This document shows, piece after piece, positions 34,362-43,267 of a stretch of DNA of 64,000 nucleotides. The stretch is from Luteococcus sp048595755 (GTDB taxonomy: Bacteria > Actinomycetota > Actinomycetes > Propionibacteriales > Propionibacteriaceae): the NCBI RefSeq assembly GCF_048595755.1, contig NZ_CP184360.1:868001-932000 (forward strand). Direction: 5' to 3'. Position 1 is the stretch's first letter; every line of letters starts with the position of its first letter. The notes beneath the pieces are model-generated. The model made no database searches and had not been told where the DNA came from. It saw nothing but the letters and a program-made list of their open reading frames with translations. Made by a program: the position numbers and the translations under genes.

Positions 34362-34988
34362 ATGAGTAGCAGCCCCGGTGAAGGTCGCGGCTCGTCGCCC
34401 GTGGGCGCCGACCTTTCCTACACGACGCAAGCCAGCACCGGCCCCGATGAGCTGGAGGCCGGTCCGGTCATCCGCGCCAGCCGCTTCCCGCGTTGGCTGT
34501 TGGTGCTTGCTGGCCTGCTGACCCTGGCGCTGGCCGTCGGTGGCGCCGGTTACGCGGCCTATCGGATGAACGCCGCCAAGCCGCAGGTGGTCATCACCGC
34601 CGAGCCCTCGCGCACCCCGTGGAAGATGGTCCCGCCGCTGTCGGTCGACGACTACTCACGCGATGCCAACAGCGCTGACACGCCCTCGGCCAACCCCACC
34701 ACCAAGAAGTCGACCATCGCAGCAACCTATGCCCGCGGCGGCCAGAACACGGTGGTGCTGCTGATGAGCCGCCCCGAGACCGATCCCAAGGAGTTCATGA
34801 CCGACATGGGCATGAATGCGGTGATCGCCACGGACAACGGCTATTGCGGCACCAGCATCGACACCAATCGCGACGCCTGCGCCATCGTGCGTGACCGGAC
34901 CGCGATCATGATCGTGGACCTGGTGGGCCTGAACCGCACCGACCTGATGAAGCTGACCAATCGCTTCGCGGACACGATGGCGCCATGA
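34362..34988 (+). CDS. Hypothetical single-pass membrane protein
   Basis: A 208-residue protein: soluble N-terminus (about 45 residues), one membrane segment (RWLLVLAGLLTLALAVGGAG, about 46-68), then an outer domain of about 140 residues with two cysteines (NGYCGTSI and DACAIV) that could form a disulfide. I do not recognise the family. TAGGTT (34349-34354) ends 7 bases before ATG 34362, so it is probably leaderless. Its stop overlaps the OsmC start (ATGA), suggesting co-translation. It occupies the slot where an amidase (CwlM) often follows trxA in other actinobacteria. Confidence 0.75.
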   Translation: MSSSPGEGRGSSPVGADLSYTTQASTGPDELEAGPVIRASRFPRWLLVLAGLLTLALAVGGAGYAAYRMNAAKPQVVITAEPSRTPWKMVPPLSVDDYSRDANSADTPSANPTTKKSTIAATYARGGQNTVVLLMSRPETDPKEFMTDMGMNAVIATDNGYCGTSIDTNRDACAIVRDRTAIMIVDLVGLNRTDLMKLTNRFADTMAP

Positions 34989-35419
34989 CCGGCCCCACCC
35001 GTCACCAGGTGCGTCTGCAGCGCACCAGCACCGGCAACTACCTGGCCACCAATGCGGCAGGCGTCGAGCTGCCCGTGGGGCTTGCCGAGGAGCACTTCTC
35101 ACCCGTCGAGCTGTTGCTGGCGGCCATCGGGGCCTGCAGCGCGATCGACGTGGACGTGGTCACCTCTCGTCGTGGTGAACCCGAGGGCTTCGAGGTTGAG
35201 GTGGGCGGCGAGAAGTTCGTCGACGACGAGGGTGGCACCCGGCTGCGCGAGCTCGAGGTGGACTTCCGCGTCGTCTTCGGCGACGACGAGCGGGGCCGCC
35301 AGGCCGCCGGCCTGGTGGAGCGGCTGGTGCGACTGTCCCAGGAACGCGACTGCACGGTCTCCCGGACCGTGGAGCACGCCACGCCGGTCACGATGCGCGT
35401 CAGTGAACCCGGGTCTTGA
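34985..35419 (+). CDS. OsmC/Ohr-family protein
   Basis: A 144-residue OsmC-fold protein. Both redox cysteines are present: one in LLAAIGACSAIDV (about Cys54) and one in ERDCTVSRTV (about Cys121), the usual pattern for thiol peroxidases that reduce organic hydroperoxides. EEHFSPVELLLAAIGAC resembles the YhfA/OsmC branch rather than Ohr. Neighbouring trxBA supports a redox role. ATG overlaps the previous stop by 4 bp. Confidence 0.85.
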   Translation: MTGPTRHQVRLQRTSTGNYLATNAAGVELPVGLAEEHFSPVELLLAAIGACSAIDVDVVTSRRGEPEGFEVEVGGEKFVDDEGGTRLRELEVDFRVVFGDDERGRQAAGLVERLVRLSQERDCTVSRTVEHATPVTMRVSEPGS

Positions 35420-35590
35420 GCTGATCCACAGATTTCTTCAGAAAAGTCGTCGAGAACCGCACATCTTGCGCCTGACGAGCTGAATCACATGGCTGCCATA
35501 CAGCCTGACCAGCCCCGTGGTCCACCCGAGACGGCCGTTTCACCTGAGAGCGATTTTGAGAATTGCTCAGGAATGCCTAGGTTGGCACCC

Positions 35591-36202
35591 ATGAACAAGA
35601 CCTCCACCTTCGTTTCCCTGGTTGCCGCCACTGCGCTGAGCGCCGGCATCGGCATGAGTGCCGCCGCCCCCGCGCAGGCCGCTGGCAGCGTGTGGGACCG
35701 CGTCGCCCAGTGCGAGTCGACCGGCAACTGGTCGATCAACACCGGCAACGGCTACTACGGCGGCCTGCAGTTCAGCCGTTCCACCTGGCTGGCCTTCGGC
35801 GGCGGCAAGTACGCCCCCACCGCCAACAAGGCCACCAAGGCCCAGCAGATCGAGATCGCCAAGAAGACGCTGAAGGCCCAGGGCCCCGGCGCCTGGCCCG
35901 TCTGCTCCAAGCGCGCCGGTCTGACCCGCGCCAACGGCCTGGCCGCCAGCACCGGCGTCACCTCGAGCGTCAAGACCACCCCGGTCAAGAAGAAGGCCAC
36001 CACCACGAAGAAGAAGGCCACCTCCGTGGCCCCCGTGAAGTCGGTCAAGGGCGCCAAGTACGTGACCGTCAAGAGCGGCGACACCCTGTCGAAGATCGCC
36101 AAGCGCAATGGCACCGGCTGGAAGGCCGTCTGGCAGCTCAACAAGTCGACCGTGAAGAACCCGAACATGATCAAGATCGGCCAGAAGATCCGCGTCGCCT
36201 GA
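35591..36202 (+). CDS. Rpf-domain and LysM secreted cell-wall protein
   Basis: A 203-residue secreted protein. Signal peptide 1-30 ends APAQA; then the resuscitation-promoting-factor domain (VWDRVAQCESTGNWSINTGN, YYGGLQFSRSTWLAFGG), a lysozyme-like transglycosylase fold with the catalytic glutamate in QCESTGNW. A lysine/threonine-rich linker (KKKATTTKKKATS) joins a C-terminal LysM (YVTVKSGDTLSKIAKRNG, NPNMIKIGQKIRV) that binds peptidoglycan. TAGGTT (35578-35583) ends 7 bases before ATG, so no leader RNA is expected. Cuts peptidoglycan and may wake dormant cells. Confidence 0.9.
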   Translation: MNKTSTFVSLVAATALSAGIGMSAAAPAQAAGSVWDRVAQCESTGNWSINTGNGYYGGLQFSRSTWLAFGGGKYAPTANKATKAQQIEIAKKTLKAQGPGAWPVCSKRAGLTRANGLAASTGVTSSVKTTPVKKKATTTKKKATSVAPVKSVKGAKYVTVKSGDTLSKIAKRNGTGWKAVWQLNKSTVKNPNMIKIGQKIRVA

Positions 36203-36226
36203 TCCTGTTCTCCTGATTCACCACGC

Positions 36227-36259
36227 ACGATGCCCCGGTCTTGATGGCCGGGGCATCGT
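36227..36259. terminator. Bidirectional terminator between the Rpf gene and the gene at 36275
   Basis: ACGATGCCCCGG pairs with CCGGGGCATCGT over 12 bp around a 9-base loop, between converging stops. Confidence 0.7.
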
Positions 36260-36274
36260 CGTCGTTGCTCCAGC

Positions 36275-36904
36275 TCAGCTTCCCTGACCGTCTCGGCCGG
36301 TTGGTTCCACCGGCGGCAACGGACGAGGCACCAGTCCCTCCAGCAGTGCCCGGGCCCGGCCCAGGCCCGGCCGCCAGCGCACCGTCGACTCCAGATCGAG
36401 CCGCATCCGGACCCGACCGTCGGCCCGCGCCTCGGGCACGACGGTGAACCCTGCCGCCGCCAACCAGGCGCTGGGGGGCTCCAGGCAGGTGCCTGACTCT
36501 CGACGTGCCGCTGCCTCGACGGTGGCCACTTGCCCCGAGAGCTGACGTGCCAAGGCCTGCACCAGCACCTTGACTCGGGGATCCTCCGCCGTCGGCCGCG
36601 GATCCGACGCCGGTGTGGTCACCAGCGCCAGCAGGTAGGCCGCTTCCGGCGTCTTCGACCAGTTCACCAACGGGTGGCCCGTGGGCAGCTGCAGCCCCGG
36701 GCAGATCATCATCTGGGCGCACGGCTGCGCCTGGTCGTCCAGCAGCGCTGCTCCGCACAACCCCCACTGGTCCATCGCGGCACGCGCCCAGCTGGCAGAC
36801 GGGTCCTGCAGGAGGCCGTCCAGGTTCCCGTGGCCCTGACAGGTTGGCAGCAGACGGGGTAGGTCCCCGGGAACCACCAGGTGCACACGTGGGTTGCGTC
36901 GCAT
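36275..36904 (-). CDS. Conserved-looking hypothetical protein
   Basis: A 209-residue soluble protein rich in leucine, proline and arginine, with no signal or membrane segment. MRRNPRVHLVVPGDLPRLLP and the central GLCGAALLDDQAQPCAQMMI look like a folded alpha/beta domain; GNAT acetyltransferase-like strands are possible but I see no acetyl-CoA loop. GGGAGG lies about 9 bases before ATG. It converges with the Rpf gene and is divergent from the aminotransferase. In mycobacteria a gene of similar size and unknown role lies near parB; I cannot show homology. Confidence 0.6.
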   Translation of the reverse strand: MRRNPRVHLVVPGDLPRLLPTCQGHGNLDGLLQDPSASWARAAMDQWGLCGAALLDDQAQPCAQMMICPGLQLPTGHPLVNWSKTPEAAYLLALVTTPASDPRPTAEDPRVKVLVQALARQLSGQVATVEAAARRESGTCLEPPSAWLAAAGFTVVPEARADGRVRMRLDLESTVRWRPGLGRARALLEGLVPRPLPPVEPTGRDGQGS

Positions 36905-37007
36905 TGGCTGCCCTCCCTACTGTCGCCGTCTCCAATCGTAGGCGTCGGCGCAGGTGCAAGGCGTGGTCGCGACCCACTCACCGGAGGGTGCGTGGCAGAG
37001 TAGAGGG

Positions 37008-38321
37008 GTGAGCCTGCCTGAACCTGAACGTCGAGACACCCGGCTGGACCGTTACTACTCCAGCTATTCCCAGCGCACCCACGGCATGCGTGCCTCCGCG
37101 GTGCGAGCGCTCTTCGCGGTGGCGAACAGGCCCGAAGTGGTCTCCTTGGCCGGTGGCATGCCCAACATCGCAGACCTGCCCCTCGATGCCGTGGGCAGCA
37201 CCCTGTCAGATCTGGTGCAGCAACGTGGCCAGCAGGCGATGCAGTACGGCTCCGGGCAGGGGGAGCCCTTCATCCGCGAGCAGATCTGTGAGGTGATGGC
37301 GCTGGAGGGCATCCAGGCCCATCCCGACGACGTCACCATCACCTGCGGTTCGCAGCAGGGCCTGGACCTGGTGACACGTATCTTCTGCGACCCGGGTGAC
37401 GTGGTCCTGGCCGAGGCCCCCAGCTATGTGGGCGCGCTGGGCACCTTCGGCAGCTACCAGTGCGAGGTGGTGCACGTCGCCATGGACGAGCACGGCCTGC
37501 AGCCCGAGGCCCTGCGCACAGCGGCGCAGGCATGTGCCGAGGCCGGCAAGCGCCCCAAGTTCCTCTACACGATCCCCAACTTCAACAACCCCTCGGGCAT
37601 CACCCAGACCCTGGAACGGCGCCAGCAGATCGTCGAGGTCTGCCGAGAGCTGGACATTCTCGTCGTGGAGGACAATCCCTACGGGCTGCTCACGCTGGAC
37701 ACCGAACCGATCCCGGCGATCCGCTCCCTGGACGAGGAGCAGGTCATCTACCTGGGATCCTTCTCCAAGACCTTCGCACCCGGCTTCCGCGTGGGCTGGG
37801 TCCTTGCCCCGCACGCCGTGCGCGAGAAGCTCGTGCTGGCCCAGGAGTCCGCCACGCTGTGCCCGCCGGTCTTCAGCCAGTACGCCATCAGCAGCTACCT
37901 GGCCAACCACGACTGGAAGGGCCAGATCACCACCTTCAAGGACATGTACCGGGCCCGGCGCGACGCGATGCTGGAGGCCCTGCGCGAGTACATGCCCCCG
38001 GGCACCACCTGGACCGAGCCCCAAGGAGGCTTCTTCGTCTGGGTCACGCTTCCCGAAGGACTCGATTCCCAGGCGATGCTGCCGCGCGCCGTCACGGCCC
38101 GTGTCGCCTACACCCCCGGCACCGCCTTCTATGCCGACGGGCTGGGCAGCCGCAACATCAGGCTCAGTTACTGCTTCCCGCCGCCCGACCGCATCCGCGA
38201 GGGCGTGCGCCGGTTGGCCGACGTGGTCAATCGTGAGTTCGAACTGCACCAGACCTTTGGTCTGGGCTCCTCTCCCATGCACGTCAGCCGCAACCTGGGC
38301 CCCGGTCCGGAAACCCTCTGA
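37008..38321 (+). CDS. PLP-dependent aminotransferase, class I/II (2-aminoadipate/MocR-type fold)
   Basis: A 437-residue fold-type I aminotransferase. VSLAGGMPNIADLPLDAV is the typical opening, ITCGSQQGLDLVTRIFCDPG holds the phosphate-binding region, PKFLYTIPNFNNPSGITQT is the Asn/Asp site, LGSFSKTFAPGFRVGWVLAP contains the PLP lysine (SFSKT), and the substrate-carboxylate arginine is in NIRLSYCF. Members near actinobacterial parAB are often annotated as 2-aminoadipate or aromatic aminotransferases. GTG 37008 is the start after GTAGAGG. Upstream of ddl by 37 bp. Confidence 0.88.
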   Translation: MSLPEPERRDTRLDRYYSSYSQRTHGMRASAVRALFAVANRPEVVSLAGGMPNIADLPLDAVGSTLSDLVQQRGQQAMQYGSGQGEPFIREQICEVMALEGIQAHPDDVTITCGSQQGLDLVTRIFCDPGDVVLAEAPSYVGALGTFGSYQCEVVHVAMDEHGLQPEALRTAAQACAEAGKRPKFLYTIPNFNNPSGITQTLERRQQIVEVCRELDILVVEDNPYGLLTLDTEPIPAIRSLDEEQVIYLGSFSKTFAPGFRVGWVLAPHAVREKLVLAQESATLCPPVFSQYAISSYLANHDWKGQITTFKDMYRARRDAMLEALREYMPPGTTWTEPQGGFFVWVTLPEGLDSQAMLPRAVTARVAYTPGTAFYADGLGSRNIRLSYCFPPPDRIREGVRRLADVVNREFELHQTFGLGSSPMHVSRNLGPGPETL

Positions 38322-38358
38322 GTCCCAGAACACCCTGAGCGAAAGGTCACCCCCCACC

Positions 38359-39327
38359 ATGAGCGAAGCTCCCGTCCAGGCATCCAACAAGGCCACCGTC
38401 GTCGTCCTGGCCGGTGGACTGTCGCATGAACGCGATGTCTCCCTGCGCTCCGGCCGTCGCGTGGCCCAGGCGCTGCGAGGTGCCGGACACACCGTGGTCG
38501 AGGCCGACGTGAACTCCGACCTGGTGGGCCTGTTGAGCGGCATCGACAATCCCGTGGTGGTCCCGATGCTGCACGGCGGCCTGGGGGAGGACGGCGCACT
38601 GCTGGAGGTGCTCGAATTGCTCGGGGTGCCCGCCGTCGGCTCTTCCGGTTCGGTCTGCCGGGTCACCTTCGACAAGTCGGTGGCCGGCACCATCGTCTCC
38701 CGCGCAGGCTTCAACGTCCCCGAACAGGTGGCGCTGCCCCATGACATCTTCCGTGAGCTGGGTGCCGACCGCCTCGTGGAGGCGCTGGGCGCCAAGCTCG
38801 GCTTCCCCTTGATCGTGAAGCCCGCGCAGAGTGGGTCGGCACTGGGAACCACCAAGGTCAACTCGATGGACGAACTGCGGCAGGCGATGGTGGCCGCCTA
38901 TGCCTACGGCCCCGTCGCAATCATCGAGGAATTCATCCACGGAACCGAGGTTGCCGTCACCGCCATCGTCCATGACGACGACGTGAGGGTGCTGCCTGCC
39001 GTCGAGATCCGTCCCGAATCGGGGATCTATGACTACGCCGCGCGTTACACGGCGGGTTTCACCCGATTCCTGGTGCCTGCCGAGCTGTCCGAGGAAGCCG
39101 CCCGGAATGCAGATGATCTTGCTCGCGGAGCCGTCAAGGCCCTGCACCTGCAGGCCGTCGTGCGCGTGGACATGATCGTCGACGACGAGGGCCGCGCTTG
39201 GTTCCTTGAGGGCAACAGTGCTCCTGGCATGACCGAGACCTCGATCGCTCCCCTCGCCATGAGGGCCGCAGGACTTGATCTTGGTAGCGTCTATGGCCCC
39301 TTGGTCGAGCAGGTGACACAGGCATGA
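38359..39327 (+). CDS. ddl: D-alanine--D-alanine ligase family protein
   Basis: A 322-residue ATP-grasp ligase. ERDVSLRSGRRVAQAL and MLHGGLGEDGALLEVLELLG are the N-terminal substrate motifs; FPLIVKPAQSGSALGTTKV holds the ATP lysine and serine loop; EEFIHGTEVAVT and ARYTAGFTRFLVPA come next; the Mg site is FLEGNSAPGMTETS (usual EINTxPGMTxxS). It joins two D-Ala for peptidoglycan. ATG 38359 has AAAGG upstream; the same frame is open far upstream inside the aminotransferase gene but only as an accident. A second ddl elsewhere in the genome is likely; this could be the origin-proximal paralogue. Confidence 0.87.
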   Translation: MSEAPVQASNKATVVVLAGGLSHERDVSLRSGRRVAQALRGAGHTVVEADVNSDLVGLLSGIDNPVVVPMLHGGLGEDGALLEVLELLGVPAVGSSGSVCRVTFDKSVAGTIVSRAGFNVPEQVALPHDIFRELGADRLVEALGAKLGFPLIVKPAQSGSALGTTKVNSMDELRQAMVAAYAYGPVAIIEEFIHGTEVAVTAIVHDDDVRVLPAVEIRPESGIYDYAARYTAGFTRFLVPAELSEEAARNADDLARGAVKALHLQAVVRVDMIVDDEGRAWFLEGNSAPGMTETSIAPLAMRAAGLDLGSVYGPLVEQVTQA

Positions 39328-40010
39328 CGCGGCGCCTGAAACAGCTGCTGGTGGCGGTGATTGGTGGGGCCCTGAGCCTGTTCATGATCTTCCTGGGGCT
39401 GTGGCAGGCGGAGGTCTTCCAGTCCCAGGCACAGGGCAGCGCCGAACAGCGAGCGGCAGGAGCGCCCCGTGACCTGGAGCCGGCCCTCGACGAGCAGGAC
39501 GAGGCCGTCGGAGACCTGTACGGGCGTCGCGTGACGGCCAAGGGCAGTTATCTTCCCAACATGCAGGTGTTGGTGGGCACCGAGTATCCGCTGCAGGTCG
39601 TCAACGCCTTCCGCACCGTTGGCGGGCGCAGCCTGACCGTCGTGCGCGGCACCGTCTCCAAGGGGCAGGAGATTCCCGCGCCTCCGAAGGGTCAGACCAG
39701 CGTCCAGGGCGTCATCCTTCCCTCGCAGGCCAAGCCCGAGGTTCCCACCGCCGCCGATGTGCCTGCCGGGACGCAGGGGACGGTTCGGTTGGAGCAGCTG
39801 GCGCAACGCTGGCCGGCACCCATGGTGCAGGGCTTCGTGACACTGGAGGCGCAGGCCAGTCAGCAGCAGGGCCTGGGACCCAAGAAGCCGGAGATCCCCG
39901 ACGTGGGGGGCGGCAAGGAACGAAACCGCGGCTATGCCCTGCAGTGGTGGGCCTTTGCGATCTTCGGTGTGGCAGCCACTTGGGTGGGCGTGCGATCCAT
40001 CAAGGAATGA
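39324..40010 (+). CDS. SURF1-family protein
   Basis: A 228-residue membrane protein with one helix at each end (AVIGGALSLFMIFLGLWQ and WWAFAIFGVAATWVGVRS), the SURF1 topology; the loop has SYLPNMQVLVG and the strand VVNAFRTVGGRSLTVVRGTV. SURF1 helps insert heme or assemble cytochrome c oxidase. The C-terminal RNRGYALQWWAFA is the family signature. ATG overlaps the ddl stop (ATGA). Confidence 0.88.
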   Translation: MTRRLKQLLVAVIGGALSLFMIFLGLWQAEVFQSQAQGSAEQRAAGAPRDLEPALDEQDEAVGDLYGRRVTAKGSYLPNMQVLVGTEYPLQVVNAFRTVGGRSLTVVRGTVSKGQEIPAPPKGQTSVQGVILPSQAKPEVPTAADVPAGTQGTVRLEQLAQRWPAPMVQGFVTLEAQASQQQGLGPKKPEIPDVGGGKERNRGYALQWWAFAIFGVAATWVGVRSIKE

Positions 40011-40064
40011 CCGAGCCCCAGGAACCCGAGCGCCAGCAGGTGAGCGGCTGGGTAGGCTGGCACC

Positions 40065-40460
40065 GTGACTGACTTCCATGACGATGACCTCGACGAGCTG
40101 ACCCAGGACGACGTCCAGGGCTTGCGTGGTGCGCTTGCTCGGTATCGCTTGTTCGCCTACGCCACGGGCATTCTTCTGGTCCTGCTGGTCTGTGTCGGCA
40201 TGCCCCTGAAGTACATCTGGGGCAATGACCAGGTTGTGACCCTCACCGGCATTCCCCACGGCTGGCTCTACATGGGGCTGCTCATCACGGCCTATGACCT
40301 GGGTCGCCGTGCCCGTTGGTCGTGGAAGCGTCTGTTGATGATCGCTCTGGCCGGCACCGTGCCCTTCCTGTCCTTCGTGGCCGAGCATTCGGCCCGCAAG
40401 GACGTACTGGAGACCTTGCGGATCTGGCAGGAGGCCGTGGATCGCCAGCTCGCCGGCTGA
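40065..40460 (+). CDS. DUF3817 family membrane protein
   Basis: A 131-residue protein with three membrane segments after an acidic N-terminus. LFAYATGILLVLLVCVGMPL with KYIWG after it, HGWLYMGLLITAYDLGRRA and WKRLLMIALAGTVPFLSFVA are typical of DUF3817, which often follows SURF1 in actinobacteria. Role unknown. GTG 40065 with TAGGCT (40053-40058) ending 6 bases before it: leaderless. Confidence 0.85.
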   Translation: MTDFHDDDLDELTQDDVQGLRGALARYRLFAYATGILLVLLVCVGMPLKYIWGNDQVVTLTGIPHGWLYMGLLITAYDLGRRARWSWKRLLMIALAGTVPFLSFVAEHSARKDVLETLRIWQEAVDRQLAG

Positions 40461-40475
40461 CCCAAGGAAAGTGAT

Positions 40476-40511
40476 TTTGGGGCTTTGTCGTTTTGTCGAC
40501 AAAGCCCCAAA
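40476..40511. terminator. Bidirectional terminator between DUF3817 and parB
   Basis: TTTGGGGCTTTGTCG pairs with CGACAAAGCCCCAAA over 15 bp around a TTTTGT loop; 5 bp from the parB stop and 15 bp from the DUF3817 stop. Confidence 0.8.
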
Positions 40512-40516
40512 TCTAT

Positions 40517-41446
40517 TTACTGGCCGTTGACGATGTTCAGGATGCGTTCCAGATCGTCTTCACTGGCGAATTCGATCGTGATCTTGCCGCGATTGCGGCC
40601 GATGTCCACCTTCACTCGCGTGTCGAAGTGGTCCGAGAGCGTCGACGACAGCTCCATGGCTCGGGGAGAGGGCTCCTTGGGAGTCCGAGCACGGCGACTC
40701 TTGGGAGATCCGCCGTCCTGCATCGCGACGATCTCCTCGGTGGCACGCACGGACAAGCCCTCGGCCACGATGCGCTGTGCCAACTGCTCCTGTGCCACCG
40801 GATCTTCGATCATGAGCAAGGCACGAGCGTGCCCGGCAGAGAGCACGCCCGCAGCGACACGTCGTTGCACCGGCGCAGGCAGACGCAGCAGCCTGATGGT
40901 GTTGGAAATCTGCGGACGTGAGCGCTTGATCTTCACGGCCAGCTCTTCCTGGGTGCAGCCGAAGTCACTCAGCATCTGCTGATAGGCAGCGGCTTCTTCC
41001 AGGGGATTCAACTGGGCACGGTGAAGATTTTCCAGGAGGGCATCGCGAAGCAGGTCGCCATCCTCGGTTCCGCGTACGATCGCCGGCACCGTCTCCAAAC
41101 CAGCCTGGGTGGTGGCCCGCCAACGACGTTCACCCATGATCAACTGGTATTGATCTTGGTCTGTCTGGCGTACGACGATCGGCTGGAGGACGCCGACCTC
41201 CTTGATCGACTCCACCAACTCGTTGAGCGCATCCTCGTCGAAAACCGTGCGGGGCTGCTTCGGGTTCGGATGAATCTGGTCAACCGGGATCAGCTGGAAG
41301 TACGAACCGTCCTCGAGGGGTGCAGAGGGTCCAGCGTGGTCGACTTCCGGGGGAAGCACCCTCGACTGATCATCATCATTGACGTCCGTCCGCTGGAAGA
41401 GTTCTCCCAGGCCGCGGCCGAGTCCTGACTGGTGTTTCGCTGGCAT
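40517..41446 (-). CDS. parB: Chromosome-partitioning protein ParB
   Basis: A 309-residue DNA-binding CTPase that loads at parS and spreads to form the origin complex. IPVDQIHPNPKQPRTVFDED is the start of the ParB/Srx domain, IMGERRWRATTQAG the GERRxR CTP motif (about residue 110), and CTQEELAVKIKRSRPQISNT the helix-turn-helix. A C-terminal dimer domain follows (KVDIGRNRGKITIEF). ATG 41446 overlaps the parA stop as TGATG. Four parS sites lie within 2.4 kb, upstream of parA. Confidence 0.96.
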   Translation of the reverse strand: MPAKHQSGLGRGLGELFQRTDVNDDDQSRVLPPEVDHAGPSAPLEDGSYFQLIPVDQIHPNPKQPRTVFDEDALNELVESIKEVGVLQPIVVRQTDQDQYQLIMGERRWRATTQAGLETVPAIVRGTEDGDLLRDALLENLHRAQLNPLEEAAAYQQMLSDFGCTQEELAVKIKRSRPQISNTIRLLRLPAPVQRRVAAGVLSAGHARALLMIEDPVAQEQLAQRIVAEGLSVRATEEIVAMQDGGSPKSRRARTPKEPSPRAMELSSTLSDHFDTRVKVDIGRNRGKITIEFASEDDLERILNIVNGQ

Positions 41447-42318
41447 CAACGAGCCTTTCCACGATTGGCGATCTCGTTGGCCGCGCGCCAGTAGGCCTTG
41501 GCGCCGGCGGACGAGGGATCGAACTGGAGGAGGGTCTGCCCATAGCTGGGCGCCTCTGCAATCCGCACTGAGCGGGGAATCTGTGCGTCCAAGGTCTGTT
41601 CGCCAAAGTGCTTGCGCACCTCGCGAGCCACCTGGGCGGAGAGCTTGGTACGTGCATCGAACATGGTCAACAGCACCGTGGAAAGATCAAGATCAGGATT
41701 CAGTTCACGCTGGACCACCTGGATCGTGTTCATCAACTGCGAGACGCCCTCGAGTGCGTAGTACTCACACTGGATTGGGATGATCACCTCACCGGCCGCC
41801 ACCAAGGCGTTCAACGTGAGCAATCCGAGCGACGGTGGGCAGTCGAAGAGGATGTAGTCGACCTCGTGGTCCTTGAGGTAGCTCCGAATCGCGCGGGCCA
41901 GCCGCTGCTCCCGGCCCACCATGTGCACCAGTTGGATCTCAGCGCCCGCCAGGTCGACCGTCGCCGGAATGACCTGCAGGTTGTCCGCTTCAGGAGAGTC
42001 CACGACGAGCTCAGCCAAGGGCACTCCGTCGAGTAGGCCTTCGTAGGTTCCTGGTGTGCCCGGATCATGTGGGATGCCGAGTGCTGTCGAGGCGTTGCCC
42101 TGTGGATCCAAGTCCAGCACCAGCACCTTGAGCCCACCCTCCGCCAAGGAAGCCGCCAGGTTGACGGTGGTCGTGGTCTTCCCGACGCCACCCTTCTGGT
42201 TGACCACGCACATCACCCGCGGATTCGCCGGCTTGGGGAAGTCCGTCTTCACATCCCTCGGGATGATGCGGGGAGTGCCAGGGACGCGCTGCGTGGGGGT
42301 GCTTGCGGTGCTGGTCAC
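41446..42318 (-). CDS. parA: Chromosome-partitioning ATPase ParA
   Basis: A 290-residue deviant-Walker ATPase which moves ParB-parS complexes. MCVVNQKGGVGKTTTTVNLA is the intact Walker A with the signature lysine; VLVLDLDPQGNAS is the A' motif and ILFDCPPSLGLLTLNAL the Walker B. About 35 N-terminal residues precede the core, as usual in actinobacteria (SepF/DivIVA-binding region not evident). A parS site (42354-42367) lies 36 bp before the start, suggesting autoregulation by ParB. Confidence 0.96.
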   Translation of the reverse strand: MTSTASTPTQRVPGTPRIIPRDVKTDFPKPANPRVMCVVNQKGGVGKTTTTVNLAASLAEGGLKVLVLDLDPQGNASTALGIPHDPGTPGTYEGLLDGVPLAELVVDSPEADNLQVIPATVDLAGAEIQLVHMVGREQRLARAIRSYLKDHEVDYILFDCPPSLGLLTLNALVAAGEVIIPIQCEYYALEGVSQLMNTIQVVQRELNPDLDLSTVLLTMFDARTKLSAQVAREVRKHFGEQTLDAQIPRSVRIAEAPSYGQTLLQFDPSSAGAKAYWRAANEIANRGKAR

Positions 42319-42353
42319 AAGTAGGTTCGCCCTTCATCCTGGTGATGCTCAAT

Positions 42354-42367
42354 GTTTCACGTGGAAC
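42354..42367. promoter_or_regulatory. parS site 1
   Basis: GTTTCACGTGGAAC, one mismatch from the GTTTCACGTGAAAC palindrome, 36 bp upstream of parA. Confidence 0.85.
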
Positions 42368-42543
42368 GTCACGCGCCGCATCGTCATCGATCTAACAATG
42401 CATCACGAGTCTACAAGAGAACCGCCGGATGTCCGTGAGGATGCGGCCGCGTGGATGCGTTACTTCTTCACTTACATCGAAGACGTGCCGCGTCGAGAAC
42501 TACCTGGTCTTGGTACGTCAACGCTCGATTCAGTCTTGACAAG

Positions 42544-42557
42544 GTTTCACGTGAAAC
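42544..42557. promoter_or_regulatory. parS site 2 (perfect)
   Basis: GTTTCACGTGAAAC, the exact consensus palindrome, 29 bp beyond the rsmG stop in the 267-bp rsmG-parA gap. No gene is seen in that gap. Confidence 0.93.
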
Positions 42558-42585
42558 GGGTTTCGACATCATCCCGCCGGTGTGG

Positions 42586-43200
42586 TCACCGCTGACGCTG
42601 GATCACCAAGGCTTGCGTGACTTCCGCCTCAGGATGAGCCCGCACCTGGAAGACCTGAGCGTCCAGCCTGCTTGCCTCCAGTCTCCTGGAAGCGTCAGCG
42701 ATCTCTTGGTGAACGCTGTCACCCTTGAGCGCAACGAGTCGACCATCAGGATAGAAGAGGGGAGTGCACCAGCCGAGCAACTTGTTCACGTTCGCGACGG
42801 CCCGACAGGTCACTACGTCGAAGGTCTCATCACAATCCTCTGCTCGGCCGCGCACGACGTCGATGCGATCTTCGAGACCCAGGTCCTGTACCGTCTCGCC
42901 CAAGAAGTTGAACCTGCGAAGCAGGGGTTCCAACAGCGTCATCTGCAGATCGGGGCGTAGCACCGCCAGTGGAATACCCGGCAAGCCGGCTCCACTGCCC
43001 ACATCAACGACAGTGCTGCCCTGGGGGATCAGGTCAGCCAAGGCGGCACTGTTCAGGACATGTCGCTCCCACAGTCGATCCTTCTCGCGCGGCCCCATGA
43101 GCCCCCAGTCAATCGCCTTCGTCCCTAGAATATCGACATATCGATTAATGGTTTCATAGGCATTACCGTACACGGACCGTGCCTGTTCCATGGGTTCCAC
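42586..43200 (-). CDS. rsmG: 16S rRNA (guanine-527-N7) methyltransferase RsmG
   Basis: A 204-residue SAM-dependent methyltransferase. WERHVLNSAALADLIPQGST and VVDVGSGAGLPGIPLAV are the hallmark RsmG segments, with AEDCDETFDVVTCRAVANVN as motif IV. Loss gives low-level streptomycin resistance in many bacteria. GTG 43200 has AGGAG 6 bases upstream. It is normally joined to jag in one operon; here a 2.2-kb interruption means it needs its own promoter in 43201-43300. Confidence 0.94.
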   Translation of the reverse strand: MEPMEQARSVYGNAYETINRYVDILGTKAIDWGLMGPREKDRLWERHVLNSAALADLIPQGSTVVDVGSGAGLPGIPLAVLRPDLQMTLLEPLLRRFNFLGETVQDLGLEDRIDVVRGRAEDCDETFDVVTCRAVANVNKLLGWCTPLFYPDGRLVALKGDSVHQEIADASRRLEASRLDAQVFQVRAHPEAEVTQALVIQRQR

Positions 43201-43253
43201 TGGTGACTCCTTGAACGGTGGGGTTCCAGCCTAGTCGCTCCGGGCAGCCTCCC

Positions 43254-43267
43254 GTTCCACGTGAAAC
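43254..43267. promoter_or_regulatory. parS site 3
   Basis: GTTCCACGTGAAAC, the same variant as the classic B. subtilis parS, 54 bp upstream of the rsmG start. Confidence 0.88.

Noticed and set aside
35420..35590. Possible c-di-AMP (ydaO) riboswitch upstream of the Rpf gene, as in other actinobacteria
   Set aside because: The gap is only about 170 bp, I cannot find the conserved pairing elements, and a TAGGTT box 7 bases before the ATG points to a leaderless mRNA.
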